In this document: positions 1-5,424 of the stretch, piece after piece
How the letters are laid out: every line of letters begins with the position of its first letter
How positions within the stretch are numbered: position 1 is the first letter of the stretch
NCBI GenBank assembly: GCA_913776795.1
Contig: CAJYRH010000548.1
Location: forward strand, 1-5,843
Direction: 5' to 3'
DNA from: an uncultured Pseudorhodoferax sp.
GTDB lineage: Bacteria; Pseudomonadota; Gammaproteobacteria; Burkholderiales; Burkholderiaceae
DNA: 5,843 nucleotides
Translations under genes and position numbers: made by a program
Notes under the pieces: model-generated
The model's database searches: none
The model's input: the letters and a program-made list of their open reading frames with translations, nothing else
What the model was told of the DNA's origin: nothing

Positions 1-1
1 C

Positions 2-640
2 AAGCCCGTGGTGGTGACTGGCGCGGCCAGCCCGAACGAGGCGCTCAACAACGGCGACCTGGACGCCAACTCGTTCCAGCACGTGCCCTTCCTGCGCGAC
101 CAGGTGCAACAGCGCGGCTACAAGCTCGTGGCCGTGGGCGACACCTACATCTCGCCGATCGCCTTCTATTCGAAGAAGCACAAGCGCTTTGCCGACTTGC
201 CCGAGAACGCGCGCCTGGGCATCCCGAACGACCCGAGCAACCAGACGCGCGCGCTCGTGGTGCTGCGCGACCAGGGCGTGCTGACGCTGCGCGAGGGCTT
301 CGACCCGGCCAAGGGCACGGCCACGCTGGCCGACATCACCGGCTACAAAAAGAAGGTGCAGCTGGTCGAAGCCGCCTCCGTGGTGCTGGCGCGCTCGCTC
401 GAGGACCTGGACGCCTCGGCCATCGTCAACACCTTCGCCTACCAGGCCGGCCTGATTGCCGCACGCGACGGGCTCGCGGTGGAAAAGCGCGAGAACAACC
501 CCTACGTCAACATCATCGTGGTGCGCGAGCAGGACCGCGGCGCGGCCTGGGTCGCACCGCTGGTCAAGTCCTACCAGTCGCCCGAAGTCCGCGCATTCAT
601 CGAGAGCAAGTACCAGGGCTCGGTGATCGCTGCGTTCTGA
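2..640 (+). CDS. metQ: MetQ/NlpA-family methionine-binding lipoprotein, 5' end missing
   Basis: Periplasmic, membrane-anchored substrate-binding component of the MetNIQ ABC importer, which delivers methionine to the MetI permease. The reading frame is open from the window edge, so the signal peptide and lipobox are not visible; 212 residues remain. The segment is recognisable as NlpA/MetQ by the early PNEALNNGDLDANSFQH block (this family reads 'NEALANGDLDANSFQH'), then GYKLVAVGDTYISPIA, the IPNDPSNQTRAL block that matches the 'PNDPTN' region contacting substrate, a RSLEDLDASAIVNTFAYQAGL stretch and a C-terminal NPYVNIIVVRE strand. These are classic positions of the two-lobed methionine-binding fold. 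It ends 7 bases before metN, in the same operon. The family is certain; ligand stereochemistry and selectivity (L- or D-methionine, or a related amino acid) are inferred from family and neighbours. Confidence 0.93.
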   Translation, partial: KPVVVTGAASPNEALNNGDLDANSFQHVPFLRDQVQQRGYKLVAVGDTYISPIAFYSKKHKRFADLPENARLGIPNDPSNQTRALVVLRDQGVLTLREGFDPAKGTATLADITGYKKKVQLVEAASVVLARSLEDLDASAIVNTFAYQAGLIAARDGLAVEKRENNPYVNIIVVREQDRGAAWVAPLVKSYQSPEVRAFIESKYQGSVIAAF

Positions 641-647
641 GGGTTCC

Positions 648-1727
648 ATGAGCGGCCCCCCGCCCGCCGTGGACATCGCCACGCCCCACATCGTCTTCGA
701 GCAGGTGCACAAGCGCTTCGCCGGCCCGCACGGCGACGTGCAGGCGCTCGAGGCGCTGAGCTTCTCGGTGCAGCGCGGCGAGGTGTTCGGCATCATCGGC
801 CGCAGCGGCGCGGGCAAGTCCACGCTGCTGCGCGCCATCAACGCACTGGAAGCGCCCAGCGGCGGCCATGTGACCGTGGACGGCATCGACGTCGGCCAGC
901 TCGACGAGGACGCGCTGGTGGCGCTGCGCCGGCGCGTCGGCATGATCTTCCAGCACTTCAACCTGCTGGCCGCCAAGACCGTGCGCGAGAACGTGGCGCT
1001 GCCGCTGCGCGTGGCCGGCTGGCAGCCGGCCGCCATCCATGCGCGCGTGGATGAACTGCTGGCCCTGGTCGGGCTGGCCGACAAGGCCGACGTCTACCCG
1101 GCCAAGCTCTCGGGCGGCCAGAAGCAGCGCGTGGGCATCGCCCGTGCGCTGGTGCACCACCCCGAGATGCTGCTGTGCGACGAGGCCACCTCGGCGCTGG
1201 ATCCGGAGACCACCCAGTCCATCCTCGCGCTGCTGCGCGAGATCAATCAGCGGCTGGGCCTGACCGTGGTGCTGATCACGCACGACATGGCCGTGATCCG
1301 CGCCATCTGCGACCGCGTGCTGGTGCTGGACGCCGGCCGGCGGCAGGAGCTGGGCGAGGTCTGGCGCGTGTTCGGCGATCCGCAGTCCGATGCCGCGCGC
1401 GCGCTGCTGCGCCCGCTGCAACACGAACTGCCGGCCGACCTCGCGCAGGCGTTGGTGCCCACGCTGGATGGCCGGCCCGGCCGCGCCGTCTACAGCGCCG
1501 GCTTCACGGGCCGCACCCACGCGCAGGGCCTGCCGCTCGCTGCGCTGGCCGCGCTGGGACCCGGTGCCGAGCTGCTGCACGGCGGGCTGGACCGCATCCG
1601 TGGCCATGCCCATGGCCGGCTGCTGCTGTCGCTGCCGGCCGGCAGCGCGCCGAGCGAAGAACAACTGCGCCGCACCCTCGGCGCCGACCACCTCGAACTG
1701 CTCGGCCATGTCCCTGCCCCCGATTGA
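648..1727 (+). CDS. metN: Methionine ABC transporter ATP-binding protein MetN
   Basis: Cytoplasmic ATPase that powers methionine import through MetI. All ABC ATPase motifs are present in the 359 residues: Walker A GRSGAGKST at 51-59, Q-loop glutamine in FQHFNLL near 102, signature LSGGQKQR from 154, Walker B MLLCDE ending in the catalytic Glu179, D-loop SALD at 182-185 and the switch histidine in THD at 212. Residues from about 285 to 357 follow the ATPase core and fit the C-terminal NIL domain, which in E. coli MetN binds methionine and inhibits transport when the internal pool is high. The length (E. coli MetN is about 343) also agrees. The ATG at 648 is chosen because a GAGGG-like ribosome binding site lies 5-10 bases upstream, overlapping the metQ stop. 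The 3' end overlaps metI. The NIL assignment rests on position and length more than on motif, since this domain is poorly conserved. Confidence 0.96.
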   Translation: MSGPPPAVDIATPHIVFEQVHKRFAGPHGDVQALEALSFSVQRGEVFGIIGRSGAGKSTLLRAINALEAPSGGHVTVDGIDVGQLDEDALVALRRRVGMIFQHFNLLAAKTVRENVALPLRVAGWQPAAIHARVDELLALVGLADKADVYPAKLSGGQKQRVGIARALVHHPEMLLCDEATSALDPETTQSILALLREINQRLGLTVVLITHDMAVIRAICDRVLVLDAGRRQELGEVWRVFGDPQSDAARALLRPLQHELPADLAQALVPTLDGRPGRAVYSAGFTGRTHAQGLPLAALAALGPGAELLHGGLDRIRGHAHGRLLLSLPAGSAPSEEQLRRTLGADHLELLGHVPAPD

Positions 1728-2364
1728 ACGCTACCTGCAAGCGCTGCTGGAGACCCTGGCGATGGTCGGCGTCTCGGCCGTCATCGCCATCTCGGTCGGC
1801 CTGCTGCTGGCCATCGTGCTCAACGTGACCGGGCCGCGCGGCGTCTGTGCGCGGCCGCGGTTGCACAAGGGGCTGTCCATCGCGGTCAACATCTGCCGCG
1901 CCATCCCGTTCATCATCCTGCTGGTGGCCTTGCTGCCCGTCACGCGCGCCATCGTGGGCACCACGCTGGGCACCTGGGCGGCCGTGGTGCCGCTGGCCGC
2001 GAACCTGATCCCGTTTTATGCGCGCATCGCGCAGGTCAGCCTCAACGAGGTCGATGCCGGCCTGGTGGAGGCCGCGCGTGCCATGGGTTGCAAGCGCTGG
2101 CACATCGTGCGCCACGTGCTGCTGCCCGAGGCCTTGCCCGGCATCATCGGCGGCATGACGGTCAGCGTCATCGCCATGGTCAACGCCTCGGCCATGGCCG
2201 GCGCGGTGGGCGCCGGCGGCCTGGGCGACTTGGCCATCCGCTACGGCTACGAACGCTACGAGACGCGCGTGATGTTCGAGGTCATCGTGGTCCTCGTGGC
2301 CCTGGTCTCGGTGCTGCAGTTCGCGGGCGAGCGTCTGGCAAGGTGGGTGGACCACCGCGCCTGA
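1708..2364 (+). CDS. metI: Methionine ABC transporter permease MetI
   Basis: Inner-membrane permease of the methionine importer; two copies form the channel on a MetN dimer. The protein is 218 residues, almost exactly the family length (E. coli 217). It shows about five hydrophobic spans, roughly at 16-38, 57-78, 84-106, 148-170 and 187-207. The ABC permease EAA loop that docks on the ATPase is clear at 121-145 (EAARAMG... ending in LLPEALPG). The frame is open from much further upstream, but that part lies out of frame within metN and encodes an Arg/Cys-rich shadow. The ATG at 1708 gives a proper MetI N-terminus ([13 protein letters not shown]) and a 20-bp overlap with the end of metN, so translation is probably coupled. 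No strong Shine-Dalgarno is seen before it. A short GC hairpin (2372-2384, 5-bp stem, no T tract) follows the stop. Confidence 0.95.
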   Translation: MSLPPIERYLQALLETLAMVGVSAVIAISVGLLLAIVLNVTGPRGVCARPRLHKGLSIAVNICRAIPFIILLVALLPVTRAIVGTTLGTWAAVVPLAANLIPFYARIAQVSLNEVDAGLVEAARAMGCKRWHIVRHVLLPEALPGIIGGMTVSVIAMVNASAMAGAVGAGGLGDLAIRYGYERYETRVMFEVIVVLVALVSVLQFAGERLARWVDHRA

Positions 2365-2419
2365 TCCCGGGGCCGCGCTGCGGCACACTGCGCCCTCCAC
2401 CAACCACAGGAGAAACACC

Positions 2420-2626
2420 ATGTCCAACCATGTCTACAAGACGCTGGAACTCACGGGGTCGTCGCCCACCGGCATCGAGGACGCCGTGCAGACGGCCATC
2501 GCCAAGGCGCACAAGACGGTGCGCAACATCCAGTGGTTCCAGGTGACCGAGACGCGCGGCCACGTGGTCGACGGCAAGGTGGCCCACTGGCAGGTCGGGC
2601 TGAAGATCGGCTTCACGCTGGAGTGA
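2420..2626 (+). CDS. Dodecin family flavin-binding protein
   Basis: A 68-residue protein matching dodecin in length and sequence along its whole extent. Dodecins assemble into hollow dodecamers that bind and store flavins (FMN, FAD, riboflavin or lumichrome) and buffer free flavin in the cytoplasm. In the archaeal dodecin of Halobacterium, Trp36 stacks on the isoalloxazine ring and Gln55 holds it. Here Trp39 and Gln58 occur with the same 19-residue spacing, within [11 protein letters not shown] and [10 protein letters not shown]. The order strand (VYKTLELTG), helix ([16 protein letters not shown]), then two long strands fits the fold. The start at 2420 has an AGGAG ribosome binding site at 2408-2412, with 7 bases between. 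The 55-base gap from metI and this good site suggest it is translated independently. A CACACT hexamer near 2384 could be a weak -10 element, but this is not convincing. No functional tie to methionine transport is evident. Confidence 0.92.
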   Translation: MSNHVYKTLELTGSSPTGIEDAVQTAIAKAHKTVRNIQWFQVTETRGHVVDGKVAHWQVGLKIGFTLE

Positions 2627-2713
2627 GGGCGGCAGCTTGCTCTTTCGTCGACTGCACGCGGCCCTCGGCCCGCAGCCGACGAGCCGACGGCAAGCGCGTA
2701 GCAATGCCATGCG

Positions 2714-2738
2714 GCAACGCCGCGGCGACAGGCGTTGC
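2714..2738. terminator. Stem-loop between convergent genes, possible terminator
   Basis: A perfect 8-bp inverted repeat, GCAACGCC (2714-2721) and GGCGTTGC (2731-2738), encloses a 9-base loop. It is followed directly by a 10-bp palindrome, GCAGCGCTGC (2739-2748). A run of four T lies at 2758-2761 on the + strand, about 20 bases past the first stem, too far for a textbook intrinsic terminator. Its place between the stop codons of the dodecin gene (+) and the 41-residue gene (-) fits a bidirectional transcription end, but this is inferred from position and structure only. Confidence 0.35.
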
Positions 2739-2803
2739 GCAGCGCTGCCGCGCACGCTTTTCCGGGCCACAGGACCGAAGCTGCGCAAGCGCCTGCGAAC
2801 CGC

Positions 2804-2929
2804 TCAGTCGTCGGCAAGCAGTTCGAGCAGGACGTCCAGGTCGCGAAAGCGCAGCAGCGGCATCCTGACCGGAACACCGCAGGCGAAGGCCTGGCGCATC
2901 TGTACGGCGAGGGTTTGAAGGTCTGGCAT
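2804..2929 (-). CDS. Small hypothetical protein, 41 residues
   Basis: A short minus-strand reading frame, MPDLQTLAVQMRQ... ending in VLLELLADD, not recognised as any known family. It is called as a gene for three reasons. The ATG (read from 2929) is preceded by AGGAGA at 2934-2939 with a 4-base gap, one of the best ribosome binding sites in the window. Third codon positions are largely G or C and leucine is mostly CTG or CTC, as in the neighbours. The frame is not antisense to any other gene, so it is not forced by an overlapping coding pattern. The sequence is predicted to be mostly helical: an amphipathic first half (residues 2-17), a GVPVRMP turn, then a leucine-rich acidic tail. It has no signal peptide or membrane span. 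The frame stays open upstream to about 3064, but that extension is Arg/Cys-rich and lacks a start with a ribosome site. It is divergent from the first Crp/Fnr gene and convergent with dodecin. Confidence 0.6.
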   Translation of the reverse strand: MPDLQTLAVQMRQAFACGVPVRMPLLRFRDLDVLLELLADD

Positions 2930-2933
2930 GGCA

Positions 2934-2939
2934 TCTCCT
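2934..2939 (-). promoter_or_regulatory. Ribosome binding site of the 41-residue gene
   Basis: Reads AGGAGA on the minus strand, 4 bases before the ATG. It decides the start of the small gene against the longer open frame. The flanking bases form a very short CTCC-ACA-GGAG hairpin that could partly mask the site. Confidence 0.6.
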
Positions 2940-2950
2940 GTGGAGCGCCA

Positions 2951-2969
2951 CGTCCTGCCACCCAGGACG
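2951..2969. other. Perfect stem-loop upstream of the 41-residue gene
   Basis: CGTCCTG (2951-2957) and CAGGACG (2963-2969) form a 7-bp perfect inverted repeat around a 5-base loop. The near edge is 21 bases upstream of the small gene's start codon and 11 bases from its ribosome binding site. It could be a protein-binding site, a 5' leader hairpin or chance in GC-rich DNA. There is no T tract on either side, so it does not look like an intrinsic terminator. Confidence 0.3.
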
Positions 2970-3166
2970 ACGGCGCCATCGGAGATTGCGACGGGGCCAT
3001 GTGCGCGCGCGTAGGCCGCCGCCCAGCAAGGTGGACATCCGCGACGCGCCGCGCACGCCAGCACGCGCTGCCGGCACCGTCGTTAGCGGCCGACAGACGG
3101 CAGGCCGTGGTCCTGCGAAACTGGGCGGCCGCGAGGGGGTCGAACCGGCGCTACGATGTCCAGGGC

Positions 3167-3180
3167 TTAACCCAGGTTAA
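3167..3180. promoter_or_regulatory. Palindromic operator candidate TTAAC-N4-GTTAA (copy 1)
   Basis: The sequence TTAACCCAGGTTAA is a perfect palindrome with 6-bp arms around CA, or equally a 5-4-5 layout. Crp/Fnr dimers bind inverted repeats, and the 14-bp 5-4-5 spacing is that of FNR, FixK and DNR sites (TTGAT-N4-ATCAA type). The half-site here is TTAAC instead. It lies 41 bases before the likely start codon of a Crp/Fnr gene, and a near-identical copy lies in front of the second Crp/Fnr gene. That repetition in the same context, in DNA where TTAA is otherwise absent, is the main evidence. Whether it represses or activates is unknown. Confidence 0.7.
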
Positions 3181-3221
3181 TGCAGACCTCGCCGTTCTGC
3201 CCAAAGATGATGGGTACCGCC

Positions 3222-3977
3222 ATGCTGACCTGCAACGTGCTTCGCAACCGCACCGAAGAGCTCTCGGACGAGGAACGTGCGGTCCTGGAGAGTGCCGTCG
3301 AGCGCACCCAGGTCTGCCCTGCGGGTGAGACGCTGGTGCGCCATGGCTGTGCCGTGCACACCAGCACCGTGCTCGTGCAGGGCATCATGACGCGCCATGT
3401 GCACGCCGCCGACGGGCGCCGGCACCTCGTGGCCGTGCATGTGCCAGGCGACTTCGTCGACCTGCATGGCTATGTGCTCAAGCAGTTGGACCATGACGTG
3501 GGTGCGCTCAGCGAGGCCACGGTGGCCGTGGTGCCGCACGCTGCGCTCGACGCCATCCAGGTCCGACATCCCGGTCTGGCCAGGCGGCTGTGGTTTCTGA
3601 CGCTGCTCGACGCTGCCATGCACCGGCAATGGGTGATGCGGCTGGCGAGCATGGATGCGCTGCAGCGCGTGGCGCATTTCCTTTGCGAGATGAACGCCAA
3701 GCTGCTGGCCATCGGGCAGTCGGATGGGCTGCACTACACCCTGCCCATGACGCAGGCCGACATCGGCGAGGTCTGCGGCCTCACGAACGTCCACGTCAGC
3801 CGCGTGTTGCGCCAGTTGCGCGAGGCCGAGCTGTGCAGCTGGCGCGCCGGGCAGGTGGCGGTCTACGACCCGTTGCGGCTTGCCGCCACAGGCATGTTCG
3901 CACCGGACTATCTGTATCTGAACCCGGCCACGGCGCTGCGCGCGGCCGGAAACACGGGAGCTGTGCATGGCCGATGA
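3222..3977 (+). CDS. Crp/Fnr-family transcriptional regulator (paralogue 1)
   Basis: DNA-binding regulator of 251 residues: an N-terminal cyclic-nucleotide-binding-like beta barrel (about 20-115), a long dimerisation helix (about 118-160) and a C-terminal winged helix-turn-helix. The barrel has the VPGDFVDLH block at 74-82. The helix-turn-helix is MTQADIGEVCGLTNVHVSRV from 176, with recognition helix around NVHVSR (189-194). The CRP Arg-Ser cAMP-binding pair is not visible at the phosphate cassette, and the N-terminal cysteine cluster of FNR is lacking, so the signal is unknown. The start at 3222 is preferred over in-frame ATGs at 3180, 3207 and 3210 because MLT-NVLRNRT is exactly where the downstream paralogue begins, and the 3180 ATG lies inside the palindrome and is not in frame in the other copy. 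No strong ribosome binding site is seen. It heads a run of overlapping genes. Autoregulation through the 3167 box is inferred. Confidence 0.9.
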   Translation: MLTCNVLRNRTEELSDEERAVLESAVERTQVCPAGETLVRHGCAVHTSTVLVQGIMTRHVHAADGRRHLVAVHVPGDFVDLHGYVLKQLDHDVGALSEATVAVVPHAALDAIQVRHPGLARRLWFLTLLDAAMHRQWVMRLASMDALQRVAHFLCEMNAKLLAIGQSDGLHYTLPMTQADIGEVCGLTNVHVSRVLRQLREAELCSWRAGQVAVYDPLRLAATGMFAPDYLYLNPATALRAAGNTGAVHGR

Positions 3978-4173
3978 ACGACGCCTTTTCAAACCGTGCG
4001 AGGCCCCCGGTCAGGCCAGTGCGGACAGTGGCGTGGTGATCCTGGACGGGCCCGACGGCGTGGCCGTCACGATGACTGCCGAGGCCGCGGAGCAGACCGC
4101 GGACAGCCTGTGGGCTGCCGCCCGGCAGGCGCGCGCGGATGCCGCCCTGCAGCGCGACGGTCGGCGCCGTTGA
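3967..4173 (+). CDS. Small hypothetical protein, 68 residues, in the Crp/Fnr operon
   Basis: A 68-residue soluble protein. Residues 1-20 are variable and polar. A GVVILDGPDGVAVTMTAEAA segment (22-41) suggests two short strands with a DGPDG turn leading into a helix, and the rest to about 62 is an alanine-rich helix with a basic tail. Similar small proteins with a 'DGPDGVAVTMTPEAA' core are, from memory, common as unnamed proteins in Burkholderiales; no function is known to me. The ATG at 3967 has GGGAG at 3956-3960 with a 6-base gap, a good ribosome binding site. The gene overlaps the end of the Crp/Fnr gene by 11 bp in another frame, so translation is likely coupled. Its own stop codon overlaps the start of the next gene. 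Coding reality is well supported by site, overlap and codon use; the role is open, and an accessory or modulator of the regulator is only a guess from position. Confidence 0.78.
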   Translation: MADERRLFKPCEAPGQASADSGVVILDGPDGVAVTMTAEAAEQTADSLWAAARQARADAALQRDGRRR

Positions 4174-4583
4174 AGGCGCTGGTCTGGGCGGCGTGCGCCC
4201 TGTTGTCGGTGGCCCAGGCGGCAGACGTGCCATGGCTGACAGTGGCCGGCGATCCGGCCGACGCGCATGCCGACACCATCCAGGTGAACCCGGTGTTCGT
4301 GCGCAGGGACGGCCCGCAGCGGGAGATGCAGGTGCGCGTCAGCCGCAGCGTGGAACGCATCAGCATGGACGGCATCCGGTTCCGCTCGTTCGTGTCCCTG
4401 GTCGCGTTCGACTGCGAGGCGCGCGTCGCGCGGTTCGTCACCAGCCAGTTCTACGACGGGCCGCTGTGGCGTGGTGCCGGCACCCGGATGCACTATTCGG
4501 AACAGACCTGGCGGCCCGTGGAGTTCCGCGGCTTCGATCCGAACCCGCGCGACAAGGTGGTCCAGGCGGCGTGCAGTTCCTGA
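4170..4583 (+). CDS. Exported surface-adhesin-E-like protein
   Basis: A 137-residue secreted protein. Starting at TTG 4170, it opens with a clean Sec signal peptide, MKALVWAACALLSVAQA, with cleavage expected after the AQA before ADVPW. The mature part resembles the small beta-rich 'surface-adhesin protein E'-like domain common in Burkholderiales: a VNPVFVRRDG strand pair (39-48), RFRSFVSLVAFDCEARVARF (71-89), an FYDGP motif (94-98), a WRPVEFRGFDPNP segment and a closing QAAC. Cys82 and Cys135 are the only mature cysteines and probably form a disulfide. The start codon shares the TTGA overlap with the stop of the 68-residue gene, indicating coupled translation. The frame is open upstream but out of phase with real genes there and Arg/Gly-rich, and no ATG or GTG gives a signal peptide. 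The domain name is from recalled resemblance, and function (adhesion, envelope protein or sensor) is not shown. It is probably cotranscribed with the Crp/Fnr gene. Confidence 0.75.
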   Translation: MKALVWAACALLSVAQAADVPWLTVAGDPADAHADTIQVNPVFVRRDGPQREMQVRVSRSVERISMDGIRFRSFVSLVAFDCEARVARFVTSQFYDGPLWRGAGTRMHYSEQTWRPVEFRGFDPNPRDKVVQAACSS

Positions 4584-4613
4584 TCGGCATAGACGCGACA
4601 AATCCGGCGCAAG

Positions 4614-4627
4614 TTAACCCACGTTAA
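4614..4627. promoter_or_regulatory. Palindromic operator candidate TTAAC-N4-GTTAA (copy 2)
   Basis: TTAACCCACGTTAA has perfect 5-bp arms around CCAC and differs from the copy at 3167 in one base (G to C at position 11 of 14). In both copies the box is followed by TGC. It lies 48 bases before the start codon of the second Crp/Fnr gene and 30 bases after the stop of the exported-protein gene. The spacing to the start leaves room for a site at about -41.5 with a very short leader, or for a repressor site over the promoter. Confidence 0.7.
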
Positions 4628-4675
4628 TGCGCACCACAGGTTCCTCGCCGACCATCGCCGGCGCCCAGACCTGTC

Positions 4676-5419
4676 ATGCTGACCCAGAACGTATTACGCA
4701 ACCGCACTGCAGAAGTCACGGAGTCAGAACGTGTCGTCCTCGAACAAGCCATCTCGCACACGCGCAACTACGCTGCCGGCCAGATCGTCGTGCACCAGGA
4801 CGCCGCCGTCGGCGCCAGCACGCTGCTGGTCGAAGGCCTGATGACGCGGCATGTCGATGCCCGCGACGGGCGCCGCCATCTGGTGTCCATCCATGTTCCC
4901 GGCGACTTCGTCGACCTGCACGCCTATGCGCTCAAGCAGCTCGACCACGCCGTCGGCGCACTGACCGACATCACCGTGGCCGTGTTTCCACATGAAGCAC
5001 TGCGCCGGATCGAGAGGCACCATCCGCGCCTGACGCGCCGGCTGTGGTTCTCCACCCTGCTCGATGCGGCGACACACCGCCAGTGGGTGGTCCGGCTTGC
5101 CAACCTGAACGCACTGCAGCGGGTCGCCAACTTCCTGTGCGAGATGAACGCACGGCTGCTGGCGATCGGCCGGTCCGACGGCGCGCGGTTCGAATTGGCC
5201 ATGACGCAGGCGGACATCGGCGATGTCTGCGGGCTCACCAACGTGCATGTGAACCGGGTGGTGCGGCAGTTGCGCGAGCGCGGGCTGTGCAGCATCCGGT
5301 CCGCGCAGGTGCACATCCTGGACCGGCAGGGGCTGGCCCATGCGGGCCAGTTCAAGCCCGACTACCTGTATCTGAACCCGCCGACGGCGTCGCGGGCCGT
5401 CGGTCACGGCAGGGCCTGA
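4676..5419 (+). CDS. Crp/Fnr-family transcriptional regulator (paralogue 2)
   Basis: A 247-residue protein that aligns without gaps to the upstream regulator almost to the end, with about 163 identical positions by hand count (about 66%). The domain layout is the same: beta-barrel sensor domain with VPGDFVDLH, a dimerisation helix that includes ALQRVANFLCEMNA, and a helix-turn-helix with MTQADIGDVCGLTNVHVNRV. The recognition helix carries Asn at 193 where paralogue 1 has Ser. Conserved cysteines are 154, 185 and 205; the extra cysteines of paralogue 1 at 4, 32 and 43 are absent, so no FNR-type iron-sulfur cluster is expected in either. No cAMP-binding Arg-Ser pair is seen. The ATG at 4676 begins MLTQNVLRNRT, matching the paralogue. 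The ribosome binding site is weak. The next gene starts 5 bases after the stop. Identity diverges mainly in residues 12-50 and in the wing. Confidence 0.92.
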   Translation: MLTQNVLRNRTAEVTESERVVLEQAISHTRNYAAGQIVVHQDAAVGASTLLVEGLMTRHVDARDGRRHLVSIHVPGDFVDLHAYALKQLDHAVGALTDITVAVFPHEALRRIERHHPRLTRRLWFSTLLDAATHRQWVVRLANLNALQRVANFLCEMNARLLAIGRSDGARFELAMTQADIGDVCGLTNVHVNRVVRQLRERGLCSIRSAQVHILDRQGLAHAGQFKPDYLYLNPPTASRAVGHGRA

Positions 5420-5424
5420 CCGGC

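Larger units (their letters stand above)
2930..3166. other. Intergenic region between divergent genes
   Basis: About 240 bases separate the minus-strand small gene from the palindromic box in front of the first Crp/Fnr gene. It should contain both divergent promoters. Apart from the ribosome binding site and stem-loop listed separately, the only promoter-like string I see is TACGAT at 3152-3157 (+ strand), a fair -10 match but without a recognisable -35. If it were used, transcription would start just before the box. Open frames crossing the region on either strand are Arg/Cys/Ser-rich and lack start signals, so I see no further gene. Confidence 0.5.

Noticed and set aside
597..1709. Long minus-strand open frame of 370 codons opposite metN
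   Set aside because: Rich in Gln, Arg, His and Ala, with no motif. It is the antisense shadow expected from GC-rich third positions, and metN on the + strand has every ABC motif.
2372..2384. GCCGC-GCT-GCGGC hairpin after metI as a terminator
   Set aside because: Only a 5-bp stem with no T tract, a common pattern in GC-rich DNA; not enough to call a terminator.
1504..2427. Long minus-strand open frame opposite metI
   Set aside because: Composition dominated by Asp, Gly, His, Gln and Arg with no domain pattern; it is antisense to a clear MetI.
2637..2918. Plus-strand open frames across the intergenic region (also 2735-3328)
   Set aside because: Very Arg/Ser-rich, with no ribosome binding site, and they run antisense to the better supported 41-residue gene or into the regulator in the wrong frame.
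3131..3150. GGTTCGA-like string on the minus strand resembling a tRNA T-loop
   Set aside because: The flanking bases do not form the 5-bp T-stem, and no acceptor or anticodon stem can be found around it.
3177..3992. Minus-strand open frame of 271 codons opposite the first Crp/Fnr gene
   Set aside because: His/Gln/Arg-rich shadow of a recognised gene. The same type of shadow occurs opposite the second regulator (4724-5407).
4627..4995. Plus-strand open frame of 122 codons starting at the box before regulator 2
   Set aside because: Its ATG is the TTAATG of the palindrome. The frame is out of phase with the regulator and gives an Arg/Pro-rich sequence with no similarity to the paralogue.
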